Assembly: GCF_030272615.1 (NCBI RefSeq)
Contig: NC_081415.1
Coordinates: 369,339,667-369,403,666, forward strand
Direction: 5' to 3'
DNA: 64,000 bases
Source: Cryptomeria japonica
Lineage: Eukaryota > Streptophyta > Pinopsida > Cupressales > Cupressaceae
A program made the position numbers and the translations under genes. Position 1 is the first letter of the stretch. The number at the start of each line of letters is the position of its first letter. A model generated the notes under the pieces. That model had not been told where the DNA came from and searched no databases. It saw only the letters and a list, made by a program, of their open reading frames with translations. Of the stretch, positions 1 to 11,847 are shown piece by piece.

Positions 1-242
1 ATTAATTAAATATGCTAGGATATTTAATAAATTAAATAGGATAATTGATCAAAATGATTTACTTGGAATGATTTAATTAATTAAATAAATATAGAATAAT
101 TCACTTGCCATGTGACATTTAATGATTGAAGAATTAATTAATTGTGTGCTCAAAATTGATTTAATTGCCTTTGGTTAGGACCTTGGTGATGTTGTCGAGA
201 TTAGGGGCCCATGTTTTAGGTGACCCTTTTTAAGGGATTACA
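1..242 (-). mobile_element. End of a minus-strand LTR of the TatA family
   Basis: These bases are the reverse complement of the start of the TatA LTR found at 2523 and 26278. They include the diagnostic end TGTAAT (read on the minus strand from 242 leftwards) and the AT-rich stretch that follows it. The element continues beyond the left edge. Its junction at 242/243 coincides exactly with the first base of similarity between 243 onward and the region from 50413, as expected if it was inserted into the TatB LTR. The 5-bp target duplication cannot be checked because the other side is outside the window. Confidence 0.85.
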
Positions 243-2522
243 GTATCATCCTAGAGTGATGATCGTCTCCAACTAGAGCCACTGATGGTCAATGAAAATG
301 ACCTAGGAAATTTTTTTCATGTCTTAGATTAAAATGAGTCATCTAGATCTTGTCTTGCTCTATCTCTTGCACTTCAGGCTTAGGGTTTAGGGTTTTATGG
401 ATTTTATTTAAATCTTGATGAGATCCCCTAAAATTATTATAAATTTGCCTTACCTTTTCACTTAAGCTCGAGGGTTCTAGTAACATTGGTAGGGCCTTTT
501 TTTCTATGTGCTAGGTGTTTATTTGTTGCTCGGGTCCTAATTTTTCTAAGTATGCGCTTTGATTTTCCTAGGCGGGTCCCTTTTCAAGTTTTAACTGACA
601 TATTTGTAATAACAGTCTGGCTACTAATGTTTTCCATTGTCTGCACATGTCTTTGTGGATGGAGATCTTTTAATCATGATTAGAAAACATGCTCTGTCAT
701 TAAATGACTAGAGAAAGCGCACACCATGGCTAGCAGTATGAAGTGGAGATATATCCGACGGTTCTCGCTATCCTATGGTAGAAAGTGCTCGAAAGATAAT
801 GATCATGACATTGCTAGATGATGCCATGTGTATAGGGCAGGACAAGAGAAGCTAGATGGTGGGGGCCAGTGACAACAATGATAAGGATGATGAGTTGGAG
901 ATGCCATGTCATGCTTTTGATGTCTTTGCTTGCCACAAAAGATGGTCAATTTAAGATTGACTAGTATAGATCATGCAATGTGCCATCGTGGAAAGAATCA
1001 ACGACCCAGTTTCAAACTTGGTTCAAATATGAATTTAAGCTGTTTTCCACTCATGCAAGCAGTAATGGTGAACAAAACGATGACACCTGATCCTATAATA
1101 GCATTAAAAGACTTTTTAGAATTATTTTTATTCACAAAGCAATTCAGAAGTGACCAGAAGGTGATTCTAGAGTTGGAGAAGATTTGAGTGACTATCATAG
1201 TGAAAAATTAAGGTTTTCTCAGTGCTTTCAAAACCATAAGTTGCTCACCTTCCCTTCTGTGTTTTCAAAGTTGGATAGTGTAAATTGTGTGAAGTTTTGG
1301 TGAAAGGATTGAAGATTTTTGTAGGGTTTTATAGTCTTGGCAAAAGGAGTTTCAGAATTTTTCATTCTTTCATGTTGGAATGATCAATTCTTGTGTTGAA
1401 CCCTAGTTTCTATCCCCCATTTGTTGATAATTATTGAGAAGGCCCTAGTTTAGTGGAATGGCTCCCTCAGGAAACCACTCAGGACAGACAAAATATTTAA
1501 GGAGGAATTTGTATGATGACTTTCTCAACCAATTAAAACCATTAACAAATGATAAGTATCAGGGGATAAATATTATTTAAGGGAAAACCATAGGAGAAGG
1601 GTTAGTTGATGAAGCATATATAATTTCAGATGCTAGGGTACCCATGATTGGGATAGACATGTTTAAGTTATGGTATGGAAAGAGGAATTTGCAGTCTCCA
1701 TTCTCAAGTGCATGGCAGTATGACTTAGGCAAGCTGGTGGTGCCTAATGTGTTCATGGATATTGACCTGTCAGAGTAGCTGCAGACAAGTATGACCCCAT
1801 TTCAAGAGTGATAAAGGGGAATGATGGAGAGGTCTTATTGACAATCTGAAGGGAGCAGTTCCAAGAAGTTTTTGATTTATATGAACCCTCTGTTGCCCTG
1901 ATTCAAGTAAATTTGCATGAAATAAATGTTGAGTATCACAGAAGAAAGGGTTTTGTCAAATCAAACCTTCTCCAGGTGCACTTGGCGAAAGCAAGAGACA
2001 CATCATACCATATTAGCCTAGGTTCAATGGAGCATTTTCCAATTGATGCTTTCACCAAGTATTTGTAGGCCACTTGCTTTTCTCTGTGCTAGGTTTTGGG
2101 TTTTAACCCTTTCACAGTTATGCCACCGGATTACATGTATATGGCCATTCAGATTTAGCATCCAGATTTTACAGTGGTTTTTGATTTCACACCATATCTT
2201 GAAGAAAAGATTCATGAGGGACTATTAAATATTGAGAATAATGTATTAAGCACTAACTTCTATTGGTATTCATTGCTGATGCATATGTTCTTGTATAAGA
2301 AATCAAATTATTTTTAAGATAGCATGAATCTCAGAAGAAAAATTAATAATGTTGAGATACCAGTGCAGCTATGGAGTATGGATATATCATGGGATAGGCA
2401 GGAAGCTAGTTTTGTAAGATTTGATAATGGTTTTGCTTCCAAATTAAGGCAACGATTGAGAATAAATTCTCTAAGGATTCCTACACTGCTACATGACTTC
2501 CTGAGACCAAAGGAGAGGCTGC
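243..2522 (+). repeat. 5' LTR of TatB, left part
   Basis: This segment matches 50413 to about 52570 almost collinearly, and its continuation after TatA (35211-39389) matches up to 54225. The two copies flank a gypsy interior (gag to integrase), which identifies them as LTRs. The true LTR start is upstream of 243, hidden by the insertion at 1-242 and the window edge. Bases 243-1457 hold no convincing gene. They include a GTTTAGGG-type doublet near 380 that also occurs in the other copy, so it is part of the LTR and not telomeric DNA. The coding-like part starts at 1458. Confidence 0.85.
1458..2522 (+). pseudogene. LTR-encoded protein of unknown function, N-terminal part
   Basis: An ATG at 1458 (MAPSGNHSGQTKY) opens a long coding-like stretch inside the TatB LTR. 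I do not recognise the family. Readable segments include DARVPMIGIDMFKLWYG, a region of EVFDLYEP type, and PPDYMYMAIQ. Compared with the second copy at 51625, this copy has lost a base near 1768, shifting the frame, and has several stops. Two stops, near 1578 and 2094, are shared by both LTR copies and therefore predate integration. When TatA and one TSD copy are removed, the frame at 2522 continues without shift into 35211, so TatA landed inside this reading frame. Function unknown; it could be a captured host gene or a family-specific accessory protein. Confidence 0.6.
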
Positions 2523-3651
2523 TGTAATACCCTAAAAATGGTCATCTAAACCATGGGCCCCTAATCTTGACAATATCACCAAGGTCCTAACCAAAGGCAA
2601 TTAAATCAATCGTGAGCACATTAATTAATTCTTTAATCATCACATGTCACATGGCAAATCAAATACTCAATATTAATTAAATATTTATTTAATTAATTAA
2701 ATCATTCCAAGAAAATCATTTTGATCAATTATCCTATTTAGTTTATTAAATATCCTTGCATATTTAATTAATTAATAAATTTGCCATTTAATCATGCAAA
2801 AAGGAATTAATTTATTACAAAAGAGGAATTAATCACAGAGCAAGAGTTAAATTGAAAATAAAATAAAAGAATTGAATTGAAAGAGAAATCAAACTTGAGA
2901 TATTATTTCTTTCTTCTAAATTGAGAACTTGAAAGCAGAAAAACAGTTAAAAGGAATTTAATCATTCTCTCAAATTGGAACTCAAAGCTTTTGAGAAAAA
3001 GAACTTTAGTTGCATTGAAAAAACTCTTGTGTTGAATAAATCAAAGAATTATCTATTTTTATCACAAATGCATGGAATTAATTAATTATTATTTCTAATG
3101 CAAACTCAAACTTTTTTTCTGAATGCATTTTAATTGAACTATAATTGGAATCTATCTCAAGGTTAACTGAATCTGATTTCTCAATTATTTCAATTAATCC
3201 TAAATTGTGTTTTTTCTTGATCTCTCTTGTAATTCTCTATAAATTCAGCCTTCGGCTCTCATTCAAAACACCCTGGAGATTTATTGTTATTATGCAGTTT
3301 TTGCTCTGGAGTCATTGAAGATATTGTGCTTTCTTTTTGACATTATTGCATCTCAGTTTAATTTCTTTTTGCATATTTCATGATTGCTTGAATCTTTCAT
3401 CCATCTTGCATCCATTTAGCTTAATATCATGCTCATATAGATTAAATCTTTCATCTTGGTGTAGTCTAGTCACTGGTATTGCTTATACAAATCTGAGAGA
3501 AATCTTATACTTGCATCTTTTAGAAGGCAATTAGTCGATTTGTTATGGTTTTCATATTCATGCTTATATCTATCTAACCATACATGTAATGACTTAATTG
3601 AAGTGTTGCGTCTTACAACTTGTAGACTTATTCCACTTTTTCATACACACA
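2523..3651 (+). repeat. TatA 5' LTR
   Basis: 1129 bp, from TGTAATACCC to CACACACA. The other copy (26278-35205) is about 1141 bp once its 7.8-kb insertion is discounted and matches throughout by eye. It is strongly AT-rich with TTAATTAA-type runs in the first third. Confidence 0.93.
3238..3243 (+). promoter_or_regulatory. TATA box of TatA 5' LTR
   Basis: TATAAA followed by TTCAGCC lies in the second half of the LTR. The same box is kept at 34777-34782 in the 3' LTR, the usual place for the U3/R boundary promoter. Inferred from position and sequence only. Confidence 0.55.
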
Positions 3652-4422
3652 TTTCTGGTGCCCACTGTGGGCCAGAAGACTACTTTTTTTTTCGGCCTCC
3701 AAGACTAACTGTTTATTTTTATTTATTTTTTCAGATTTTTGACTTTTCAGATTTTTTCTATACAGTTTCTGCGTATTATCGTACGACATTTCCTATATGC
3801 CAAAATAGAAAACTTCAATTATCGTATGATCCTATACAAATTATCATACGAGTCGGTGAGAATTGTCATACGATTCTGTATCCTGTTGGGTTAAAAAGCA
3901 AGTTTCATTCTTTAGGTTTTTTGTTCAATTTTGATTACACTGACGGTGACCCTGGATGGTTATCTGTTTATCTAAAGAATTTTCATAGCCTAATCAGTTT
4001 TTGCAAAATGCTTGTCGCACAAAGACAATATGACTACTGATTTGTTGTCTTTGCAGGTTGCCTGAGGAGAATCGAGAAAACATTATGTATTCATTAAATT
4101 CATTTTTTAGGCACCTCACTTGCTATTTGGTTAAAGAACAAATCTGTATTTCATATTTTAAGAAAATTCTGAGAGGTTTTCTTTAAATCCAGACCCTTGA
4201 GGCATTTTCTTTAAGTTTGATATTTGTATATCTTTAGCGATCCTGCCCTCCTAAGGAGCTAATAACTCTATAGCCATTACAGTCGATGAGAGGGGAATGA
4301 CCCAAGTGGGAACGACTAAATGCCAAGTACTCCAACCCACTATAAAATAAACATGATTTGATGAAAATCAAGTCAACGACAGTGCTCAGGAATTGCTCTC
4401 ATCTATACCCTCGGGTATATTA
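3652..4422 (+). other. TatA PBS and first part of leader
   Basis: A primer-binding-site-like sequence TGGTGCCCACTGTGGG starts at 3656, four bases after the LTR. The leader then carries several copies of a TCGTACGA/TCRTAYGA motif (near 3779, 3822, 3844 and 3866). Near 4055 is a splice-acceptor-like TTTGCAGGTTG. No gene is supported here; a 166-residue frame crossing the LTR end shows no domain and is probably chance. The region stops at the copia insertion (TSD TATTA, 4418-4422). Confidence 0.7.
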
Positions 4423-5918
4423 TGTTGGCATTATGTGAACCGGTATGAGGACATAATGATATTGTATGTTGTCATTGATGTCAATATGTGATATGAAGAG
4501 AGAACCGACATATGTGAGAACCGGTATATATGCCAAAGTAAAGTGGTATATTTGTTCTAGGTGAACTGACATGTCAAGGTGAACTGGCATGTAATCATGG
4601 GAATCGACACATAGAAGCATTGTATGACTACCGGTTGGTAGGTAGTTTTCACTTTAGGATTTCTGGTTGGAGTATCTCAAGCCTATGTGACTCAATCAGT
4701 GATCTTTATGTGATTAAGTTAGCATGATAATGAAGAACAGATAGTGTTGCCATGTAAGCCTTGTGCATGTGAAGGATCTTGCATAAAGAAGAGTGTTCCT
4801 ATCTACCTCGGGAATGTGCGAAGTCTGTAAACGGTGATAACGTGTGATGGGTTATCAGCCGCCATGAAATCAGTGGAAAATGAACAATGGGGAATGTCTT
4901 GAGATTGGATCAAGAATGTTGCATTCAATACAGTATAATCAATGGTCAGGATTGAACCATTTGAATTCCTTAACCTAACAGGTCTAGGGTTTAGGGTTTA
5001 TGCTACCGACTTGTCTGTTGTCCTATAGGGTTGATGTTGTGATTCTTTCAGAGGTTGTTGGCAAAAAGTTGTGTGTGTGTATCTAAGAGAAGAGATACAT
5101 GATTCTTGCCAGACCAGAGGAGAAAAGTCATATCTGAAGAGTGTAAGTGCAGAAGCTGAAGAGGAGCTTAAGAGGATCTGCATTGGCATTGAGTGTTATT
5201 ATCAGGTCATTGATATACCTATTGATCTTTAACTACTTCAATAGTTGTGAAATCCCCTAACAGGGTAGCCTTAACCAGCTTGTTGAAAATCCTCTAACAG
5301 GGTAACTCAAAGCTACTGAGTCATTGATATCCTTTAGCTATTGAGTTATTGAAATCCTCTAACAAGGTACCCTTAATGGGGTTTAACCCTTAACCAGGTG
5401 ATCCCTAACAGGATCGGTTCCTAACAGAACCTATTGTATCTATCTTTAACCGGACAAGGCTCCTAACATAGCGGACTTCCAAAGAGTTCAAAAACAAGCT
5501 TGTGGGTATTCATCCCCACCATGTTTTTTCCCAGTTGGGTTTCCACATGAAAAATATGTGTGTCATGTGTGATGTTTTCTTCATGTGATGTTATGATTGT
5601 TTTCTAATTAAGTGGTGATGCATGTTGATCTTGCTATAATATGTACATCTTTGATGGTAGATTGCCTTCTCATGCATTAGAGTGAAATGGGAATGAAGAA
5701 TTAGATTATATGAGAAGGTAAGTGTCAACCGGTCTTTGCTTGTCTTAGTTACACTGGGTTTTGCTGATTGAACTCTGTTGAAGGACCGGTGCTGCTGTTT
5801 GTCTGTCAGTGCATAAGTGTTAGTTGACAAACCGGTTTAAGGTTGAGTTTTTGCTTGTACTGATTCACCCCCCCTCTCAGTACCAGTTTGGTACCATTTG
5901 CGCATCATTGAGTTATCA
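4423..5918 (+). repeat. Copia 5' LTR
   Basis: 1496 bp. The second half (about 5250-5480) holds a run of very short inverted repeats with a shared loop containing CTAACA, such as GATCCCTAACAGGATC at 5400-5415 and GGTTCCTAACAGAACC at 5416-5431. The same hairpins are intact in the 3' LTR at 11323-11354. The LTR ends with a CACCCCCCCTCTCAG-type stretch and TTATCA. Confidence 0.95.
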
Positions 5919-5920
5919 AT

Positions 5921-5931
5921 TGGTATCAGAG
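5921..5931 (+). other. Copia primer-binding site
   Basis: TGGTATCAGAG, two bases after the LTR, is the standard copia PBS complementary to the 3' end of initiator methionine tRNA. Confidence 0.93.
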
Positions 5932-5989
5932 TGTCCTCCAGGTCCTCTGTGTTATAAGCTTAACCGCTTGAGGTAAAGATCCCAGTGAA

Positions 5990-6831
5990 ATGATGAAGAG
6001 GGAAGGTCCAAAATTTAACAAGGAAAATTTTGATATATGGAAAGATAGGATGAAGATATTCATCAGAAGCATGGGTGCTCAACACTAGAGCTATGTTGAG
6101 AATGTCTATGTTGGCCCTACCGGTACTCTCACCGATGACCAAAAGAGAGAGATACAAGAAAATGGGCAAGTCATGGAAGCCCTTATTAGTAGTCTATCTG
6201 ACATTGAGTTTATTGATGTTTAGGACAATGTAAATCCCAAAGAGGTATGGGATGCTCTTGAAAATATCTATGGTGGTGATGAACATGTAAAATAGGCTAA
6301 GGAAGAAAGCTTGAGAGGGAAGTTTGAAGATATGCGGATGGTTGAAGGTGAGACCATTCAACAGTATGGAATAAGAATCAAAACAATTGTTGGAGATATC
6401 AAGAGTGCAGGTGGTAAAATAGAAGATTCCACTATGGTACGCAAAGTCCTGAGATCCTTATTGCCGGTCTATGCAATAAGGGTTGTTGCTATTCAGGAGC
6501 TAAGATCAATAGACAAGACTAAGTTATCCTTAGACTCCATCATAGCCAAGTTGACAACCTATGAGCTAAATAGTTTTGATGGCAGTGTTCAAAAGACTGA
6601 ATCAACTTTTAAAGCCTCTACTATACCATCCAAAAAAGGAAAAGAAGCTAGCACCAGTTCACACCTAGACAGAGCAAAGAAATGGATGATGAGGAGATTT
6701 CGATGGCATTTGAAGCTCTCCTTGCCAGGAAGCTTCCTAAAGGAACTAGTAAATACAAAGGTAAGCTACCTTTGAAATGCTTTTCTTGTAACTAGATAGG
6801 ACATATTGCTATAAACTGTCCTAATGGCGAT
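5990..6831 (+). pseudogene. Copia Gag, broken
   Basis: ATG at 5990 (MMKREGPKFNKENFDIW) starts a copia Gag of the UBN2 type, which forms the virus-like particle. In-frame stops lie near 6086, 6221 and 6293. A frameshift near 6680 moves the reading frame to that of the downstream protease. The zinc knuckle at 6778-6819 keeps the canonical C-x2-C-x4-H-x4-C spacing, but a stop codon (TAG at 6793) falls inside it. Several stops look like CAG-to-TAG changes (for example where the family has VQD and VKQA). Confidence 0.88.
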
Positions 6832-6891
6832 AACAAGGACAAACTGGAAAGGTTCAGGAAATTCAAAGGAGGAAATTGGAGAAACTGTTTT

Positions 6892-8295
6892 GTGGCAGTT
6901 GATGAAGGTGTCATAGATGAAGAATCAAAGGATGAAGGAAATGAAGATATTGTGTTTGTTGCTGTCAAAGAAGATGTGTCAGACAAGAAGGCTCTTGTCT
7001 CCCGGTTTGATAATTCCAATGAGTGGATCATTGACAGTGGCTGTTCTCACCATATGACTGGTGACCAGAGCAAGTTTCTATCCTTGGAGGAGTATGATGG
7101 TAGTGTGGTTTTCTTTGGCAATGATGCACCATGCATGGTCAAAGGCAGAGGGTCCATCTCTTTGAATGGAAAGAGTAGTGCTGATAATGTGTACTGGGTT
7201 GATGGTCTCAGACACAACCTTCTGAGTGTTGCCCAGCTGAATGACAGTGGCCTCACTCTAGAATTCAATAATGGAGTTTGCAGAATCAAAGGAAAAGATG
7301 GTGAATTGGTGGCCACTGGCATGCAAACCAAAGGTAACCTATTTCATCTGAATGCAAATATAAGTACATGTCTTATGGCTAAGTTTGATGATAGCTGGAT
7401 ATGGCATAGAAGACTCTGCCATGTAAACTTTGATAACATTGTGAAGGCTAGTAAGATCAAGGTAATTAGAGGGTTGCCGGTGCTAAGCAAACCGGATAAT
7501 ACCTTGTGCAGAGAGTGTCAATTGGGGAAAATGTCTTCCTCATCCTTTAAAGGTAAATCTTTCCCTGCAGACAACTCGCTTGATCTTGTGCATACTGATT
7601 TGTGTGGTCCTATGAAAACTAGAAGTGTGCAGGGTGATAGGTACTTTATGATTCTCACTGATGACTGCTCAAGAATGATGTGGGTCACATTCTTGAAAGA
7701 AAAGTCTGAAGCCTTTGTGAAGTTCAAAGCTTTTAGAGCATTAGTGGAGAAGGAAAGTGGTAAAAGGATCAAGTGTCTCAGAACTGATCAAGGAGGGGAA
7801 TTCACTTCCGGTGAATTCAACAAGTATTGTGAATGATTTGGCATCAAGAGGCAACTGTTTGCCCCTCGGACTCCACAACAGAATGGCCTAGCAGAGAGGA
7901 ATAATCGGACTGTGGTTGAAGCAGCTAGAACCATGTTGATTCAAGGAAAAGTAGCTCACATCTTTTGGAGAGAAGTGGTAAGCACTGCAGTCTACAGAAT
8001 GAACCAGGTACTCATCAAGAAAGGTAAGGATAAAACTCCTTATGAGTATTGGACCGGTAAGACACCTGTGGTTAGCTACTTTAGGGTATTTGGTAGCAAA
8101 TGTTACATCAAGAGGAGTAAACATCAGGGCAAGTTTGAAGCTAAATGTGATGAGGGAATATTCCTAGGATATTCCACCAAGAGTAAAGCTCTCAAGTGTT
8201 TCAATAATAGGACTCATAGAATTATGGAAAGTATTAATGTGAGAGTTGATGAAACCTCTAAGAAACCAGAGGAAACAGCAGTGAGCAAGCTATAA
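6892..8295 (+). pseudogene. Copia Pol: protease, pre-integrase and integrase
   Basis: The segment opens with the aspartic protease signature WIIDSGCSHHMTGD, including the catalytic D-S-G. It continues with the GAG-pre-integrase zinc region (WHRRLCHVN ... CRECQLGKM) and the integrase core. The catalytic triad is visible as HTDLCGP (D), RTDQGGEF (D) and NGLAERNN (E). A single stop (TGA, 7834-7836) interrupts the core between the second D and the E without a frame change. The frame ends at 8295, and 8296-8528 is a low-complexity linker with a frame change before RT. Inserts element cDNA when intact; inactive here. Confidence 0.93.
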
Positions 8296-8528
8296 TTGAA
8301 CCGGTTGCAACCTTTTGAGAACCAATTGTCAGTGAACCAAGTACCAGTAACAGTGTTCCTGAACTGGTGAATGTTGATACTGATGAAGATGAGGATGAAG
8401 AGGAAAAGCAAGAAGAACCAGTCAAGACTATTCCTCGGTATGTCAAGCTAAATCATGATCCTAAGTAGATCATAGGAGATAAGGATGCAAGAATCCTTAC
8501 AAGAAGAAAGATCAGAGAAAACTCATGT

Positions 8529-10079
8529 TTGATCTTTGAATTTGAGCCTAAGTCATTCAAAGAGGCTCATAAAGATGAAGACTGGATCAAGGCAATGGAA
8601 GAGGAACTTGACCAGATAGAGAAAAATGGTACATGGTACTTGGTACCCAGACCGGAACATAAAAATGTCATTGGCACCAAATGGGTGTTCAGAAACAAGC
8701 TGAATGAGGATGGCATAGTGATTAGGAACAAAGCCAGATTGGTGTGCAAAGGATATGCTAAGGAAGAAGGAGAAGACTATGGAGAAACTTTTGCTCCTGT
8801 AGCCAGATTGGAAGGAGTTCATATGCTTCTTGCATATTCAGCTTTTAAAGGATTCAAGGTATATCAAATGGATGTAAAATCTGCATTCCTAAATGGTGTA
8901 CTTGAAGAGGAGGTGTATATAGAGCAACTAGATGGGTTTTCCCTCTCTGAAGACAGTGATATGGTGTGCAGGCTACATAAAGCCTTATATTGTCTAAAGC
9001 AGGCACCTAGAGCATGGTATGAACATCTACATTCCCATCTTGTGAAGATTGGATTTGAGAGAACAAGTGAAGATAACAATATCTACTTGAAATCTGAAGG
9101 AGATCAGATCCTGATCTATTAAGTTTTTGTTGATGACATTATCTTTGGTGGATATGACAAGATGAGTCATGAGTTTGTTGATGAGATGAAGGAAGAGTTT
9201 GAGATGTCACTCATAGGGGAGATTAAGTTCTTCATTGGACTGTAGATCCAACAGATGAAAGATTAAATCTTTATCACTCAGTCTAAATATGTCAAAGAGG
9301 TGTTGAAGACCTTTGGCATGGAAGATAGAAAACCAGTTGGTACACTGATGGTGACCGGTTGCAAATTATCAAAAGAGGATGATTCCGCATTGGTTGATGA
9401 GAAGAAATACTGATCAATGATTAGTAAGTTTCATTATGTAGTGCATAGTAGACTAGATATTGTACATGCAGTTGGCATTACTACAAGGTTCCAGAAAAGT
9501 CCAAGAGAATCCCACTTGGTTGCAGTCAAGCGGATTCCTAGGTATCTGAAGGGAACAGTTGACTATGGATTGTGGTACCCATATAGCAATGATTTCAAAC
9601 TGAAAGTATTCACAGATGCTGATTGGGCAAGTAATGTGGATGATCGGAAAAGCACAACCAGTGGTGCATTCTTTCTTGGTGGTAGACTAGTCTTATGGAT
9701 GAGTAAGAAGCAGAGCTGTATCTCTCAGTCTACAGTGGAAGTGGAGTATGTTGCAGCTTTCATGATTTGCACTCAGACAATCTGGATGAAGCATGTATTA
9801 GATGGCTTTAAAATCCCTGTATCTGAACTGGTAAGTATATTCTGTGATAACACAAGTGCTATCAATATTTCAAAGAATCCGGTTTTACATTCTAGAACCA
9901 AGCATTTTGAGATTAAGTATCATTTCTTGAGGGAAAAGGTTCATAATAAAGAGATTGCACTAGAACATGTTTCCAGTAAGGAGCAGTTAGCAGACATATT
10001 CACCAAGCCTCTCTCAAAGACTACATTTGTGTATTTAAGAGGTGAATTGGGGGTACTGCCCCTTCAGGAGGTAAATTAA
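8529..10079 (+). pseudogene. Copia Pol: reverse transcriptase and RNase H
   Basis: RT begins with the [18 protein letters not shown] region and contains the catalytic [13 protein letters not shown]. The second active-site box reads FVDDIIFGG rather than YVDD and is preceded by a TAA stop at 9120. Further stops lie near 9243, 9264 and 9411. The RNase H part (FTDADWASNVDDRKSTT, and FCDNTSAINISKNP with the HSRTKHFEIKYHFLRE tail) ends at 10079. The frame differs by one from the protease-integrase segment. Most stops are explained by C-to-T or G-to-A changes. Confidence 0.93.
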
Positions 10080-10321
10080 AAGTATTTGTTCCACATCAGT
10101 CAGGTATTGCATAGCCAATTTTTTTTTGATTGATGTGTTGAAGGATGCTACTCCTCAGGGGGAGCAGCATAATGGAATAGAGATGTTTGTGCCTCCACTT
10201 TGGCATTGTTGTCAAAGGGGGAGAAGAAGTGTAGTGGAGAAGATATCTGTAGAAATTGGGGAGAAGATGAGTTTGTAGAAAGATATCTTTGTATATTGCC
10301 ATCAATGCCAAAGGGGGAGAT
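10080..10321 (+). other. Copia 3' untranslated region and polypurine tract
   Basis: A short spacer ends in the purine run AAAGGGGGAGA at about 10310-10320, directly before the 3' LTR. This is the plus-strand priming site. No gene is present. Confidence 0.85.
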
Positions 10322-11842
10322 TGTTGGCATTATGTGAACCAGTATGAGGACATAATGATATTGTATGTTATCATTGATGTCAATATGTGATATGAAGAGA
10401 GAACTGACATATGTACGAACCATTATATATGCCAAAGTAAAGTGGTATATTTGTTCTAGGTGAATTGACATGTCAAGGTGAACTGGCATGTAGTCATGGG
10501 AACTAACACATGGAAGCATTGTATGACTACCGATTGGTAGGTAGTTTCCACTTCAGGATTTCCAGTTGGAGTATCTCAAGCCTGTGTGACTCAATCAATG
10601 ATCTTTATGTGGTGAAGTTAGCATGATAATGAAGAAAAGATAGTGTTGCCACGTAAGCCTTGTGCACGTGAAGGATCTTTCATAAAGAAGAGTGTTCCTA
10701 TCTACCTCAGGAATGTGCAAAGTCTATAAACGGTGATAATGTGTGATGGGTTATCAGCTGCCATGAAATTGGTGGAAAATGAATGATGGAGAATGTATTG
10801 AGATTGGATCAAGACTGTTGCATTCAATACAGTATGATCAATGGTCAGGATTGAACTATTTGAATTCCTTAACCTAACAGGTCTAGGGTTTAGGGTTTAT
10901 GCTACCGACTTGTCTGTTGTCCTATAAGGTCGATGTTGTGATTCTTTCAGAGGTTGTTGGCAAAAAGTTGGGTGTGTGTATCTAAGGGAAGAGATACGTG
11001 ATTCTTGCCAGACCAAAGGAAAGAAGTCATATCTGAAGAGTGTAAGTGCAGAAGGTGAAGAGGAGCTTAAGCAGATTTGCATTGGCATTGAGTGCTATTA
11101 TCAGGTCATTGATATACCTATTGATCTTTAACTACTTCAACAGTTGTGAAATCCCCTAACAGGGTAGCCTTAACCGGCTTGTTGAAAATCCTCTAACAAG
11201 GTAACTCGAAGCTACTGAGTCATTGATATCCTTTAGCTATTGAGTTCTTGAAATCCTCTAACAAGGTACCCTTAACAGGGTTTAACCCTTAATCGGGTAT
11301 TGTAGCCATCCCTTAACCGGGTGATCCCTAACAGGATCGGTTCCTAACAGAACCTATTGTATCCGTCTTTAACTAGACAAGGCTCCTAACAGAGCAGACT
11401 TCCAAAGAGTTCAAAAAAAAGCTTGTGGGTATTCATCTCCACCGTGGTTTTTCCCAGTTGGGTTTCCATGTGAAAAATATGTGTGTCATGTGTAATGTTT
11501 TCTTCATGTGATGTTATGATTGTTTTCTGATTAAGTGGTGATGCATGTTGATCTTTCTATAATATGTACATCTTTGATGGTAGATTGCCTACTCATGCAT
11601 TAGAGTGAAATGGGAATGAAGAATTAGATTATATGAGAAGGTAAGTGTCAACCGGTCTTTGCTTGTCTTAGTTACACTAGGTTTTGCCGATTGAACTCTG
11701 TTGAAGGACCAGTGCTGCTGTTTGTCTGTCAGTGCATAAGTGTTAGTTGACAAACCGGTTTAAGGTTGAGTTTTTGCCTGTACTGATTCACCCTCCCCTC
11801 TTAGTACCGGTTTGGTACTATTTGCGCATCATTGAGTTATCA
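10322..11842 (+). repeat. Copia 3' LTR
   Basis: 1521 bp, matching the 5' LTR with scattered, mainly transition differences and a small indel near 11300. A TATAAA at 10725-10730 is a candidate promoter; the corresponding 5' LTR position reads TGTAAA. The hairpins with the CTAACA loop are preserved. Confidence 0.95.
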
Positions 11843-11847
11843 TATTA

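Larger units (their letters stand above)
4423..11842 (+). mobile_element. Ty1/copia retrotransposon inserted in the TatA leader
   Basis: LTRs start TGTTGGCA at 4423 and 10322 and end TTATCA at 5918 and 11842. The target duplication TATTA is perfect (4418-4422 and 11843-11847). The order gag, protease, integrase, RT, RNase H is that of copia, because integrase precedes RT. A methionine-initiator PBS and a polypurine tract are present. The coding region has many in-frame stops and at least two frameshifts, so the copy is defective although structurally complete. Confidence 0.97.

Noticed and set aside
376-400. Telomere-like TTTAGGG doublets (also near 4983, 10880 and 50550)
   Set aside because: Each is only two to three units and is part of a repeated LTR sequence; not an interstitial telomere.
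3540-4040. 166-codon open frame over the TatA LTR end
   Set aside because: Crosses the LTR/PBS boundary, shows no domain, and the rest of the leader is non-coding.
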